64,000 bases of DNA from JAHEJX01 sp041605955 (GCA_041605955.1 JBFIXI010000001.1:1-64000); one strand, 5' to 3'. Shown: positions 1-9,692, counted from the stretch's first letter. Numbers and translations: made by a program. The notes: generated by a model from the sequence alone, not told the origin.

Positions 1-258
1 CGGGAACCACTCGCCCATCCAGTCCGGGTATTCCTCTTCGAGGATGTCCGCATATAGCCAATCGGCCTCGATGGCTGCGATGTGATACAGCGTGGCGCCA
101 ATCGAGTTCGGGTAGCCGTGAGCACTGGCATCGACGTGGTCTTGCGCGAGGCCGGCGACCGCATCGAGCGTCCGCTGTCGGGCGTCCTGTAGAGCGGCCA
201 GAGCCGTACCGATCGCAAAGTCGAATCCGAATAACGGACGCAGCTCGTTGACCTCCAT
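1..258 (-). CDS. DinB-family protein, N-terminal part (runs off window)
   Basis: Reading the minus strand from the ATG at 258 gives 86 codons without a stop, continuing past the window edge. The product begins MEVNELRPLFGFDFAIGTAL and has SIGATLYHIAAIEADWLY, the helix with the conserved His typical of DinB/DinB_2 four-helix-bundle metal-binding proteins. In that family such proteins are putative thiol-dependent or metal-dependent enzymes of mostly unknown substrate. The start faces away from the demethylase gene at 421, so the roughly 160 bp between them should hold both promoters. Family is fairly clear; function is not. Confidence 0.6.
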   Translation of the reverse strand, partial: MEVNELRPLFGFDFAIGTALAALQDARQRTLDAVAGLAQDHVDASAHGYPNSIGATLYHIAAIEADWLYADILEEEYPDWMGEWFP

Positions 259-420
259 GTCTTCAGCCTATCCAGCCGGGAGAGGGGGGAAGCGGAGGCG
301 CGGGTAGGCCTGTACCCGCGGGGCGGGTTCCCCGTGTTGGGGGTATTCCCGCGCCTTGGCTTCCAGCGCGCGTTGGCGCTCGGTGTTGTACCGTCGCAGC
401 GCACTGGCATGGGAGGCTTT

Positions 421-2835
421 GTGAAGTCGCAATACCGGGTCGTCGTCATTGGGGGAGGCGTCGTCGGCGCCAGCGTGCTCTATCACCTGGCGAAGCTGGG
501 GTGGAGCGATGTCGTCATCGTCGAGCGGGATGTGTTGACCGCCGGTTCGAGTTGGCATGCCGCCGGCGGGGTGCACGCGCTCAACGCCGATCCCAACATT
601 GCCGCCCTCCAGGCGTACACGATCGACCTGCTCGGCGAGATCTCGGCGGAGTCGGATCTCGATATCGGTATGCACATGACCGGCGGTATCACATTCGCCG
701 AAGAACCGGTCCGCTGGGAGTGGCTGCAAGCGGCCTACCGGGTGTTCCAGACGATGGGCATCGAAGACGTCTGGCTGATGACTCCCGACGAGATCAAAGA
801 GCGGTGTCCGATCATCAACATCGACAGCGTCCTGGGCGGGCTCTGGGCCGATCGGGAGGGCTACATCGATCCAAGCGCCGTGGTGCACGCCTACGCCAAG
901 GCTGCCCGGCAACGCGGAGCCGAGGTCATCGAGCACAACCGGGTGGTCGACCTCGAGCCGCGCCTCGACGGGGGCTGGGACGTCATCACCGAGCAGGGAA
1001 CCATCGTGGCCGAGCACGTCGTCAACGCCGGCGGGCTGTGGGCCAAACAGGTGGGTCGCATGGCCGGCGTCGAGCTTCCGGTATCGCCGCTGATGCACCA
1101 CTACCTCGTTACTGAAGCAATCCCGGAGCTGGAAGCCATCGACTGGGAGATCCCGATGATGATCGATCTCGATGGCTTCACCTACATGCGCCAGGAGCTG
1201 AAGGGAGTGCTGGTCGGCATCTACGAGATCGACCACAAGCACTGGAGCATCGACGGCGCGCCGTGGGACTACGGCATCGAGCTGCTGCCGCCCGACATCG
1301 ACCGCATCGCCGAAGAGGTCTCCATCGCCACCACTCGCTACCCGGCGCTCGACCGCACCGGCATCAAACAGTGGGTCAACGGCGCGTTCACCTTCTCGCC
1401 GGACGGCAATCCGCTGGTGGGCCCGGTGCCCGGGCTGCGCAACTACTGGTCGGCGTGCGCAGTGATGGCCGGCTTCCTCCAAGGCGGAGGAGTCGGCAAG
1501 TCGCTCGCCGAGTGGATGATCCACGGCGAGCCCGAAGAGGACATCTACGGGATGGACGTTGCGCGATTTGGGCCGTACGCCGAGAACCGGGAGTACATCC
1601 GCCAGATGACCGGCCAGTTCTACTCACGCCGCTTCGTCATGACCTATCCCAACGAGCAGCTGTGGGCGGGCCGCCCACTGCGGATGGCGCCGGCGTACGA
1701 CGCGATGACCGAGGCAGGTGCCCAGTGGGGCGAGTCGTGGGGCCTCGAGGTTCCCATCTACTTCGCGGAGAGAGGTTTCGAAGAGATTCCGTCGCTGCGC
1801 CGCTCCAACGCGTTCGACATCGTTGCCGAGGAGTGCCGCCAGGTGCGCTCCGGCGTGGGCATCCTCGACATCACGGGGTTTTCCCGGTACGAGGTCACCG
1901 GGCCCAACGCCGCCGCCTGGCTCGATCGTCTCCTGGCCGGGCGGCTTCCCGGCCCGGGGCGCATCCGCTTGGCTCCGATGCTGGGCCACGACGGCCGGCT
2001 CAAGGGTGATCTCACCGTGCTCAACTGGGGAGACGGCACCTGGTGGATCATGGGCTCCTACTACCTGCGGGCCTGGCACATGCGCTGGTTCGCCGACCAC
2101 GTCGAAGACGGGGTGCAGGTGCGCGACCTCGGAGATGCGACGGTCGGGTTCTCCTTGTCGGGCCCCAAGTCGCGGGAGCTGCTGGCCAAGGTCACGCCGG
2201 GCGATGTCTCCGGTGAGGCAATGCCGTTCATGTCGTGTTGCCCGATGGACGTCGGGCTGATCCGGGCGAAGGTCGGGCGGATCTCGGTGACCGGCGAGCT
2301 GGGGTACGAGATCCACTGCAAGCCCGATGAGCACATCCGGCTGCGGCGGACGTTGCTCGCCGCCGGCGAGGAGTTGGGTGCGGTGGAGTACGGCTACAAC
2401 GCGCTGCTCTCCCTGCGGATCGAGAAGAGCTTCGGCATCTGGTCGGCCGAGTTTCGCCAGGAGTACACGCCGGGCGAGACCGGCATGGACCGCTGGATCG
2501 ACTGGAACAAGCAGGGGTTCATTGGCGAGGACGCCGCCCGCAAGGCGCGCGACGCCGACAACGCCGCCCGCCGGCTGGTCACCTTGGAGGTGGAAGCCAC
2601 CGACGCCGACGCCACCGGCTACGAACCGGTGTGGGCCGGGGACAAGCGGGTCGGTTACATCACCTCGGGCGACTACGGCCACACGGTCGAGAAGAGCCTG
2701 GCGATGGCTCTCGTCGCCAGGGAACACTGCGAGGTGGGCACGGAGCTCACGACCCACATCGTCGGCGTCGAGCGGCCCTGCCGAGTGATCGAGGCATCCC
2801 CATACGATCCCACCGGCGCGGCGATGCGCAGCTGA
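421..2835 (+). CDS. FAD-dependent demethylase with C-terminal GcvT domain (sarcosine/dimethylglycine dehydrogenase type)
   Basis: An 804-residue two-domain flavoenzyme. The N-terminal DAO half starts with a Rossmann motif VVVIGGGVVGASVLYHLAKL and has SSWHAAGG, matching the segment where dimethylglycine and sarcosine dehydrogenases bind FAD covalently through His. The C-terminal ~370 residues are a GcvT/aminomethyltransferase folate-binding fold, with RISVTGELGYEIH typical of it. Family members oxidatively demethylate N-methyl amines and pass the one-carbon unit to tetrahydrofolate. I chose the GTG at 421 because GGAGG lies five bases upstream; an in-frame ATG at 409 is possible. A paralogue of equal length lies at 7262. 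The true substrate (dimethylglycine, sarcosine or another methylated amine) cannot be told from sequence. Confidence 0.85.
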   Translation: MKSQYRVVVIGGGVVGASVLYHLAKLGWSDVVIVERDVLTAGSSWHAAGGVHALNADPNIAALQAYTIDLLGEISAESDLDIGMHMTGGITFAEEPVRWEWLQAAYRVFQTMGIEDVWLMTPDEIKERCPIINIDSVLGGLWADREGYIDPSAVVHAYAKAARQRGAEVIEHNRVVDLEPRLDGGWDVITEQGTIVAEHVVNAGGLWAKQVGRMAGVELPVSPLMHHYLVTEAIPELEAIDWEIPMMIDLDGFTYMRQELKGVLVGIYEIDHKHWSIDGAPWDYGIELLPPDIDRIAEEVSIATTRYPALDRTGIKQWVNGAFTFSPDGNPLVGPVPGLRNYWSACAVMAGFLQGGGVGKSLAEWMIHGEPEEDIYGMDVARFGPYAENREYIRQMTGQFYSRRFVMTYPNEQLWAGRPLRMAPAYDAMTEAGAQWGESWGLEVPIYFAERGFEEIPSLRRSNAFDIVAEECRQVRSGVGILDITGFSRYEVTGPNAAAWLDRLLAGRLPGPGRIRLAPMLGHDGRLKGDLTVLNWGDGTWWIMGSYYLRAWHMRWFADHVEDGVQVRDLGDATVGFSLSGPKSRELLAKVTPGDVSGEAMPFMSCCPMDVGLIRAKVGRISVTGELGYEIHCKPDEHIRLRRTLLAAGEELGAVEYGYNALLSLRIEKSFGIWSAEFRQEYTPGETGMDRWIDWNKQGFIGEDAARKARDADNAARRLVTLEVEATDADATGYEPVWAGDKRVGYITSGDYGHTVEKSLAMALVAREHCEVGTELTTHIVGVERPCRVIEASPYDPTGAAMRS

Positions 2836-2864
2836 CCCGGCAGCCCAAGCCGACGGTGGTACCC

Positions 2865-3740
2865 CTACTCGGCGTGCGTGGCGATGACCGCGGACATCGC
2901 CGCCATACCGGTCGTCACGTCCGGCCGGGTGACCTCGAATGCGGGGACGATGATCCGATCGACCCCTAGCCCGGTGAGGGCGTCGATTGCAGCCGTCGGG
3001 TCTGCCATGAATCTGCCCGGAAACGCCGCCGACACCTCAACCGCCGAGCGCGGTCGACCGATGGCCTCGCAGGCTTCCGCCAAGAACGTCATCGACTGCT
3101 CGAGGTCGTCCAGCGTTGCCGGGCCCGGGTAGAACCCGTCTCCCAGCTCTGCGGCGCGGCGGGCGGCACGGCGACCGCTGCCGCCCACGACGATGGGGAT
3201 GGTGCCATTGACCGGCTTGGGGTTGAGGGCCACATGCTCGAACGACACGTGGGACCCTTGGTAGCTCGCCGACTCATCGGCCCAGAGCACCCGCATTGCG
3301 GCGATCATCTCGTCGGCTCGCTCTCCCCGTCCGCCGAATTCGACCCCCAGCGCCTCGAATTCCTCCCGGAGCCAGCCCACTCCGATGCCCAGCTCGACGC
3401 GCCCTGCGGTGAGGTGGTCGAGTGTCGCCACCTCCTTGGCGAGGACGAGCGCGTTGCGTTGCGGCAGGATGACGACGCCGGTGCCCAGACGGAGCGATGA
3501 CGTAGCCGCCCCCACCCAGGTGAGCCACACCAACGGATCGGGGATCGGAACCGCAGGGCTGCCCGGCATCTTCCCCGACCGGTGATAGGGGTATACCGAC
3601 GTGTACTCATGGGGCCAGATGACGTGTTCGACCGTCCAGATCGACTCGAAGCCGGCTTCTTCGGCGGCCTGCGCCAGATCGCGCGCCGGGGCCGGGTCGG
3701 TGAACGGAATAGTGTTGGCGTAGCCGAGCCCGAACTTCAT
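2865..3740 (-). CDS. LLM-class (luciferase-like) F420-dependent oxidoreductase
   Basis: A 291-residue TIM-barrel protein starting MKFGLGYANTIPF. It has the usual LLM features: EEAGFESIWTVEHV near the N-terminus, RLGTGVVILPQRNALVLAKE in the middle and RVELGIGVGWLREEFEALG, a typical actinobacterial F420-binding subfamily signature. Members reduce or oxidise organic substrates using coenzyme F420. The start at 3740 leaves a 10-bp gap after the carotenoid oxygenase gene (stop at 3751), so the two form one minus-strand operon. That pairing suggests a role in apocarotenoid or other lipophilic substrate metabolism, which is inference only. Confidence 0.82.
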   Translation of the reverse strand: MKFGLGYANTIPFTDPAPARDLAQAAEEAGFESIWTVEHVIWPHEYTSVYPYHRSGKMPGSPAVPIPDPLVWLTWVGAATSSLRLGTGVVILPQRNALVLAKEVATLDHLTAGRVELGIGVGWLREEFEALGVEFGGRGERADEMIAAMRVLWADESASYQGSHVSFEHVALNPKPVNGTIPIVVGGSGRRAARRAAELGDGFYPGPATLDDLEQSMTFLAEACEAIGRPRSAVEVSAAFPGRFMADPTAAIDALTGLGVDRIIVPAFEVTRPDVTTGMAAMSAVIATHAE

Positions 3741-3750
3741 CGGCCGGGAC

Positions 3751-5214
3751 TCATCGAGTAGCCGTGCGCACCGCAGCCAGCTCCTCGGCAGGTACCCAGC
3801 AAGAATGAAACCCATTCGGCACCCGCACCGGTAGCAGCACCCGCCCGATGGGGCCGGCGGCCAAGTCGGCGGCATCGAGGATCACCAACTCCGACCGGTC
3901 GGTGGCGGCGTCGTAGACGAATGACAGCAGGTAGCCGTCGTCCTCGGCGGTGGTGCCCGGGCGCGGCGCCACCGGCGCCTCGGATCCGAATCGTCCTGCC
4001 CCGAAGCCGTACCGTTGTTCGGCGCCCGTCTCGAGGTCGTACCGCACCAAGCCGTCGAAGTACATCGTGACGTCGGTGTTGATGGTCACGTTCCACGCGT
4101 ACCGATTTCTCTCGCCGAACCGCTCGGGATGGATCATCGGGAACTCGGTGTTGCGATCGTCGAGCGCCTCTTCTGCCGTGGCGCCTGTGACCAGATTGAA
4201 TCGGTACCGGTGCACGTAGGCGTCGAGGCGCAGGTAGTTGAGAATCGACGCCAGTGGTCCCGTGAGCTCGATCGCCGGTGGACCGGGAACCCGGAAGCGA
4301 CAGACGTCGAGCACGATCTCGTCGCCGGATTCGTAGGCATTGATCGAGTGGTAGATGTAACACGGCTCGGCATCGAACCAGCGGACTTGGTCGCCGCCGC
4401 CGTGGCGGGGAATCACCCCGAACCGGGCGGGAGTGTCGGCCATGAACGCCAGTTGATGGCGCCCGGCACGCGCCGCAGCGGCGTCGACCACCAGCGGCAG
4501 GTCCATGAGGATGGAGTAGTTCTCGGTGATCGCCATGTCGTGCGGCATGCGGGCGTCCGGGATGTCAATAGGAGTGTGGTGCTTGACGACGCCATCGCGG
4601 CTAACGACCCCGTACGACATGTAGGGCGGCGTGGGCCCGTAGTCGAAATACACGAACTCGCCGGTGCGCGGGTCGACCTTGGCGTGAGCACTAACGCACG
4701 AGGCGCGGGTCCCGTTCCACTCTTCGGTGCCGCGCGTCTCTAGTGACAGTGGATCTACGCGGTAGGGCGCTCCTGCCAAGTACCACAGGGCCACCAGATT
4801 GCCGTTGTGGAACATGATGTCGGTGTTGGCGGTGTCCTTGAGGCGCAGGCGCGAGCCATCGTCAGGGTTGCGATCACGGGGCTCGGCGATGCCTTCCCAC
4901 ATCGCCTTGCCGGCGGCCAACTCGCCTCGCAGCCCTTGGGTACGGATCCAGCGGTTCCGGTATGACGCCGTGCCGTTCTCGAGGTGGATGGCGTGCAGCA
5001 TCCCGTCGCCATCGAACCAGTGGTAACGACCCTCCGTCTTGAACCTCGGATTCGGGCCGTTGCGGACGTACAAGCCTTCGAGATCAGGCGGAATCTCCCC
5101 GATGACCTCGAGCTCGCTCGCCTCGATCTCCTCGTCGACCGGCGCGTAGGGCCCCATCAAGTAGGGGTTCTCCCCGGCATCGAGGGCCACCGAGAGAGCG
5201 TCGTTGCGCGTCAT
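3751..5214 (-). CDS. Carotenoid oxygenase (RPE65/CCD family)
   Basis: A 487-residue seven-bladed beta-propeller non-heme iron dioxygenase. The N-terminal GLYVRNGPNPRF and HWFDGDGMLHAIHLENG are hallmarks. The four iron-binding His are recognisable in SCVSAHAKVDP, RMPHDMAITENY, CYIYHSINAYE and NGFHSCWVP. Family members cleave double bonds in carotenoids, apocarotenoids, stilbenes or lignin-derived compounds. The start at 5214 (MTRNDALS) is chosen for its AGGTGGAAG Shine-Dalgarno; an upstream in-frame ATG would add four residues. It is the first gene of an operon with the LLM oxidoreductase downstream. Confidence 0.9.
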   Translation of the reverse strand: MTRNDALSVALDAGENPYLMGPYAPVDEEIEASELEVIGEIPPDLEGLYVRNGPNPRFKTEGRYHWFDGDGMLHAIHLENGTASYRNRWIRTQGLRGELAAGKAMWEGIAEPRDRNPDDGSRLRLKDTANTDIMFHNGNLVALWYLAGAPYRVDPLSLETRGTEEWNGTRASCVSAHAKVDPRTGEFVYFDYGPTPPYMSYGVVSRDGVVKHHTPIDIPDARMPHDMAITENYSILMDLPLVVDAAAARAGRHQLAFMADTPARFGVIPRHGGGDQVRWFDAEPCYIYHSINAYESGDEIVLDVCRFRVPGPPAIELTGPLASILNYLRLDAYVHRYRFNLVTGATAEEALDDRNTEFPMIHPERFGERNRYAWNVTINTDVTMYFDGLVRYDLETGAEQRYGFGAGRFGSEAPVAPRPGTTAEDDGYLLSFVYDAATDRSELVILDAADLAAGPIGRVLLPVRVPNGFHSCWVPAEELAAVRTATR

Positions 5215-5347
5215 CTTCCACCTCACCGGATCGCCGCGACCGTCGCCACAGAATCTAACCGGGTCTTAGTGCGGGGGTAGCGGTGTCGCCTCGGGAGCAG
5301 CATCGATCATCCCGCAGCTCGGGACTTGGCGGCGGCAGCTCTGACCA

Positions 5348-6181
5348 CTATCCGACTCGCTCGACCGGAAGCGCCTCGTACTTGCGCCCCGCCGCAGTCA
5401 CCACGATGCGCCCGTAGCCGGGCTGGGCGTAGTGGCCAGCAGCAAACGGCGTGCTGGCATCGGCGAGCATCTCGAAGAACTCGGCTCGAGTCGTCGCCGC
5501 CGCCGGCTTGTCGACATCGAATGGGAAGGCCCATTCGGGGTAGTGAATCTGCACCGGGCTGAACGTCAAGTCCCCGACGATGATCAGCTCATCCTCGCCG
5601 GAGGACACCCGCACAGCTGTATGCCCCGGGGTGTGTCCGTAGGCGGCGACGGTCGTTACGCCGGGAACCACTTGGCCCGGTTCGTCGACCGCGTTGAGCA
5701 ATGCGGCTTCGTCGAGGGCGTCGGCGACCTGCGTGATGCTGCGGGAACGATCGTCGGTCCCGCTTCTCCAGTGCTTCACCTCGCGTACCAGGGTCCAGTG
5801 CGGCGCGTTGCCAAAGAGCGGAACTCCGTCGGCGGCGAGGGAGCCGAGGATGTGGTCGGGGTGAAGGTGGGTGAACACGACATGATCGATGTCGGGGGGA
5901 GCCACGCCGAGCGTCTCCAGCGCTCCTGGCATGTCGCCGGCATTGGAACCATCGGGAGCGTTGAAGCCGAATCCGGCATCGATCATGACCCATGCCGACC
6001 CGGTGTCGACCAGGTAGCAGGAGTAACTGTTGGGCATTGTGCCGTCGGCGTTGAGGAAATGCTCGTAACCGCTCCATGCCTCAGGTGTCGATCCAATGAG
6101 GTATTCGAGCGGATCACGGTTCGTCGCTCCGTCGCGGATGCCGTACAGGACCACGGTGCCGATTTCGATCTTCCAAATCAT
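5348..6181 (-). CDS. Metallo-beta-lactamase-fold hydrolase
   Basis: A 277-residue soluble MBL-fold protein. The zinc motif HLHPDHILG (HxHxDH) follows VVFT, and later GHTPGHTAVR and IIVGDLTFSP supply the further His and bridging Asp. It belongs to the broad quorum-quenching-lactonase/AttM-like group of MBL hydrolases by overall order of motifs, but the substrate cannot be assigned. The start at 6181 (MIWKIEIGT) is chosen because upstream codons are antisense to a low-complexity Thr-rich linker of the next gene. Divergent from the exported MBL lipoprotein at 6282. Confidence 0.82.
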   Translation of the reverse strand: MIWKIEIGTVVLYGIRDGATNRDPLEYLIGSTPEAWSGYEHFLNADGTMPNSYSCYLVDTGSAWVMIDAGFGFNAPDGSNAGDMPGALETLGVAPPDIDHVVFTHLHPDHILGSLAADGVPLFGNAPHWTLVREVKHWRSGTDDRSRSITQVADALDEAALLNAVDEPGQVVPGVTTVAAYGHTPGHTAVRVSSGEDELIIVGDLTFSPVQIHYPEWAFPFDVDKPAAATTRAEFFEMLADASTPFAAGHYAQPGYGRIVVTAAGRKYEALPVERVG

Positions 6182-6281
6182 GCGTGCCAGGGTAGGAGGC
6201 AATGCGCTTCTCCGGCGGGTGGCTGTTGGCGCGTCGCTTGACAGGTTGCCGAGCTCGCCGCCTCGGATACCATCTCTGGGT

Positions 6282-7130
6282 ATGACGGTGCCTTCGCTTT
6301 CGCCAAGGAGCCGGCGGGTGTTTCTGGCCGATCTCGGCAGAGTCGCCGTTGGTCTGGTCACGCTCGGCGCAGCAGCGTGTTCCGACGACCCGTCGCCGAC
6401 GACCAGCCAAGCGACTACGACGCGGCCGACGACTAGCCAGCCGACGACTTCCCAGGGGACCACTACGTCCCCTACCACGACGACAGCCCCCACGACCTCG
6501 GTGACCGCTTCCCCGGTGACCACATCTAAGCCGCCGGCGGCCGGCACCGTGTGGGAGCGGGTCAACCTCGGTTTTGTGTCTGCCTACGTCGTGGTTCGCA
6601 GCGGCGAGGCGATCGTCGTCGATACGGGCAACCCGGGGAGCGAGGGCTCGATCGAAGCCGCGCTGACCAAGCTCAGCGTCGGTTGGAGCGACGTCGGCCA
6701 TCTGATCCTGACCCACCGCCACGGGGATCACATCGGCAGCGTCGACGCCGTGATGGCGGCGGCGTCCGCAGCGACTGCTTACGCCGGCGCCGGCGATATC
6801 CCCAACATTGCGGCGCCGCGTGCGATCACGGCGGTCGGTGACGGCGATACGGTTGCCGGCCTCGAAGTGGTTGCCACCCCCGGCCACACCCCCGGTCACA
6901 TCTGTCTTCTCGACCGCGGCGTAGGCTTGCTCATCGTCGGCGACGCCATGGTCGGCGAGGCGGGGGGAGTGGCCGGCCCGGTGCCCCGCTTCGCCGACGA
7001 TCTGCCCCAAGCCAACGCATCGGTGGTCAAGCTCGCCGGACTCGAGTTCGACGCCATGGTGTTCGGTCATGGCGAGCCGGTGCTCGCCGGTGCATCCGGC
7101 CTCGTCTCCGAGCTGGCCGCGGGACTGTGA
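6282..7130 (+). CDS. Tat-exported MBL-fold lipoprotein
   Basis: A 282-residue protein starting MTVPSLSPRSRRVFLADLG. The twin-arginine SRRVFL, a hydrophobic stretch and the lipobox LGAAACSD around residue 30 suggest Tat export followed by lipidation. A ~50-residue Thr/Ser/Pro linker then leads to an MBL fold with THRHGDHIGS (HxHxDH), ATPGHTPGH and IVGDAMVG. It therefore acts outside the membrane as a zinc hydrolase of unknown substrate. It is divergent from another MBL gene at 6181, and the two are not close copies. A hairpin at 7152-7180 may end its transcript. Confidence 0.8.
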   Translation: MTVPSLSPRSRRVFLADLGRVAVGLVTLGAAACSDDPSPTTSQATTTRPTTSQPTTSQGTTTSPTTTTAPTTSVTASPVTTSKPPAAGTVWERVNLGFVSAYVVVRSGEAIVVDTGNPGSEGSIEAALTKLSVGWSDVGHLILTHRHGDHIGSVDAVMAAASAATAYAGAGDIPNIAAPRAITAVGDGDTVAGLEVVATPGHTPGHICLLDRGVGLLIVGDAMVGEAGGVAGPVPRFADDLPQANASVVKLAGLEFDAMVFGHGEPVLAGASGLVSELAAGL

Positions 7131-7151
7131 GGTCGGCCCCGGGCCGCGTCT

Positions 7152-7180
7152 GCTGTGCATAGCGAGGCGCTGAGCACAGC
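7152..7180 (+). terminator. Hairpin after MBL lipoprotein gene
   Basis: Seven-base inverted repeats GCTGTGC (7152-7158) and GCACAGC (7174-7180) enclose a second AGCG/CGCT stem with an AGG loop. No U-tract follows. It sits 21 bp after the stop at 7130, so a factor-assisted terminator or leader structure is possible. Confidence 0.4.
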
Positions 7181-7217
7181 GGATTTGGTACATCCGTTTG
7201 TAGTGGCCGGCTCAGTC

Positions 7218-7229
7218 GTACATCTGTAC
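7218..7229. promoter_or_regulatory. Candidate operator palindrome upstream of second demethylase
   Basis: GTACA-TC-TGTAC is a 12-bp inverted repeat ending 32 bp before the GTG start at 7262. A related half-copy, TACATCCGT, lies 30 bp upstream at 7189-7197. Two similar elements three helical turns apart near a catabolic gene suggest a GntR- or TetR-type operator; no regulator gene is adjacent. Confidence 0.35.
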
Positions 7230-7261
7230 CATCGAGCCATCTCTGCATCTCGGGGACGGAC

Positions 7262-9679
7262 GTGAGCACCGACTACAAGGCCATCATCATCGGTGGCGGC
7301 ATCATGGGCACGTCGCTCCTCTATCACCTCACAATGGAGGGGTGGAGCGACGTGCTCCTGCTCGAAAAGGGCGAGCTGGCGTCCGGCTCGACCTGGCATG
7401 CCGCCGGGCAGATCACACATTCCACCTCGAGCTACGGCCTGGCGTCGATGACCAAGTACGGCACCAAGAAGTACGCCGAGCTCGAGGAGGAGACCGGCCA
7501 GGCGATCAGCTGGCACAACACTGGGTCGCTACGGCTCGCCTACAGTCCCCCCGAGTACGACTGGCTGCGTTACACCGTCGCCGTCGGGCGCGGAGTGGGC
7601 AACCGGATGGAGCTGGTTGACCCGGATCGCATCGCCGAGCTTCACCCGTTCTACAACCTCGAAGGCGTCATCGGCGCCCTCCACACGCCAGACGACGGCC
7701 ATCTGGACCCAGCCTCGGCGACTCAGGCGTTTGCCAGCGGGGCTCGCTCCCGTGGGGCCACGATCAAGCGCAACACGCTGGTGAAGAACACGCTGCCCCG
7801 CGACGATGGCACGTGGCGGGTCGACACCGACTCGGGGTCGTTCACCAGTGAGGTGGTGGTCAACGCCGCCGGCACGTACGCCCGCCAGGTGGGGCAGTGG
7901 GTGGGGCTCGACATCCCGATAGTGCCGATGACCCATCATTACTTCGTCACCCAGGAGATCCCTGAGCTGGCCGCGCTGGAGAGGGAGCTGCCGGTGGTGC
8001 GGGACGACCTACACGTCTCGGGCTACATCCGCATGGAGCGCAACGCCGGGCTGATTGGCATCTACGAGAAGGCCAACCCCAACTCCATCTGGGAGGACGG
8101 CACTCCGTGGGAGGCCGACCATCACCTGTTCCCCCCCGACTACGACCGGGTAGCACCCTGGCTCGAGGCCGCCTTCGAGCGCTTCCCGCTGCTGGCCGAC
8201 TACGGCATCCAGAAGGCGATCCACGGCGCGATCACCCATCCACCCGACGGCTCGATGATGCTTGGGCCGGCGCCGCGCGTGGAGAACTACTGGTACTGCA
8301 ACGGCACCCAAGTGGGCATCGCATGGGGCCCGGGAGCCACCTACTACCTGGCGAAATGGATGGTGCACGGCGCCACCATCCTCAACATGCGAGCCTGGGA
8401 CCCGCGCCGCTTCGGCGACTGGGCCACCCCCGAGTACAACCGCGCCAAGGCGCATGAGGACTACCGGCTGCGCCACGAGATCCCCTACCCGGCGCTCGAC
8501 CGACCGGCCGCCCGGCCGCACCGGACCTCGGCGGTCTACGACCGCATGGTCGAGCGCGGCGCGGTGATGGAGGAGGTCTTCGGCTGGGAGCGGCCGCGGT
8601 GGTTTGCGCCGCCCGGATGGGAGCGGAAGCACATCCACGCCTTCCAGCGGCCCGAGTGGCACCAGGCGGTCAGGGAAGAAGTGGAGAAGGTGCGCAACGG
8701 CGTCGGGATGGCCGATCTCACCGCCTTTGCCAAATATGACGTGACGGGGCCCGACGCGGCTGGGTTTCTCGACCGGCTCACCACCAATCGGCTCCCGCAG
8801 GTGGGCCGCATGGCTCTCACCTACATGCTCACCGAGCGCGGGATGGTGGAGATCGAGTTCACGATCGGACGGCTTGCCGCGAACCACTTCTACCTGGTCG
8901 GGGCCGCCGTCGGCGAGGTGCGTTTCGAGGACTGGATGCGGCAACACCTCGGCGGCGCGGACGTCATGATCACGAACGTCTCAGGCGACTACGGCGTGCT
9001 GGCGATCGCCGGTCCCGACAGCCGCCGCCTGCTGGCAGCGGTGACCGACGCACCGCTCGACAACGACGAGTTTCCCTGGCTGTCGGTCAGGGAGATCGCG
9101 GTCGCCGACGTGCCCGTGCGGGCGCTGCGGGTGTCGTTCACCGGCGAGCTCGGGTGGGAGTTGCACGCCCCGATGGGGCGCATGGCGGAGGTCTTCGACG
9201 CTTTGGCAGCTGCCGGCGCTCCACTCGGTCTCGGTTGCTACGGCACCCATGCCCTGACCGCCATGCGCATGGAGCAGGGCTACAAGGTCTCGGCTGACAT
9301 GACCAACGAGGTGAGCGCTTACGAGGCGGGTTTGATGCGGTTTGTGAAGCTCGACAAGGGCTTCGTGGGCAAACCGGCGCTGCTGGCGAACATGGATGCG
9401 CCCCGCTGGATGTTGGTCTACGTCGAGATCGACAGCGACCACCTCTCCGCCGACTGCCTCGGCGGCGAAGGAGTGTTCTCCGGGGACAGGCGCATCGGGG
9501 TGGTCACCACCGGCGGCTACGGTTTTGGGACCGGCTTGAGCCTCGCCTGGGCGTATGTCGATCCGGACCAAGCCGAGCCCGGCACCGAGATGACGGTTTT
9601 GGTGCTTGGAGAGCCGTGCGCCGCCCGGGTGCTCGCCGAGCCAGTATGGGATCCAAAGCACGAACGGGCACAAGCATGA
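7262..9679 (+). CDS. FAD-dependent demethylase with C-terminal GcvT domain, second paralogue
   Basis: An 805-residue enzyme colinear with the product of the gene at 421. It has the Rossmann AIIIGGGIMGTSLLYHLTME, the covalent-flavin-type STWHAAGQITH, a DAO catalytic half, and a C-terminal GcvT/folate domain with RVSFTGELGWELHAPMG. Known relatives demethylate sarcosine, dimethylglycine or related N-methyl compounds and charge tetrahydrofolate. GTG at 7262 is the start, with a purine-rich GGGACGGA before it. A class III aminotransferase and a CMD-family gene follow closely on the same strand, suggesting one catabolic operon. Confidence 0.85.
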   Translation: MSTDYKAIIIGGGIMGTSLLYHLTMEGWSDVLLLEKGELASGSTWHAAGQITHSTSSYGLASMTKYGTKKYAELEEETGQAISWHNTGSLRLAYSPPEYDWLRYTVAVGRGVGNRMELVDPDRIAELHPFYNLEGVIGALHTPDDGHLDPASATQAFASGARSRGATIKRNTLVKNTLPRDDGTWRVDTDSGSFTSEVVVNAAGTYARQVGQWVGLDIPIVPMTHHYFVTQEIPELAALERELPVVRDDLHVSGYIRMERNAGLIGIYEKANPNSIWEDGTPWEADHHLFPPDYDRVAPWLEAAFERFPLLADYGIQKAIHGAITHPPDGSMMLGPAPRVENYWYCNGTQVGIAWGPGATYYLAKWMVHGATILNMRAWDPRRFGDWATPEYNRAKAHEDYRLRHEIPYPALDRPAARPHRTSAVYDRMVERGAVMEEVFGWERPRWFAPPGWERKHIHAFQRPEWHQAVREEVEKVRNGVGMADLTAFAKYDVTGPDAAGFLDRLTTNRLPQVGRMALTYMLTERGMVEIEFTIGRLAANHFYLVGAAVGEVRFEDWMRQHLGGADVMITNVSGDYGVLAIAGPDSRRLLAAVTDAPLDNDEFPWLSVREIAVADVPVRALRVSFTGELGWELHAPMGRMAEVFDALAAAGAPLGLGCYGTHALTAMRMEQGYKVSADMTNEVSAYEAGLMRFVKLDKGFVGKPALLANMDAPRWMLVYVEIDSDHLSADCLGGEGVFSGDRRIGVVTTGGYGFGTGLSLAWAYVDPDQAEPGTEMTVLVLGEPCAARVLAEPVWDPKHERAQA

Positions 9680-9692
9680 GGAGAAGGTGGTC

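Noticed and set aside
268..1524. 418-residue open frame on the minus strand opposite the first demethylase
   Set aside because: Low-complexity Asp/Val/His/Arg-rich shadow of a clear flavoenzyme in high-GC DNA; no domain.
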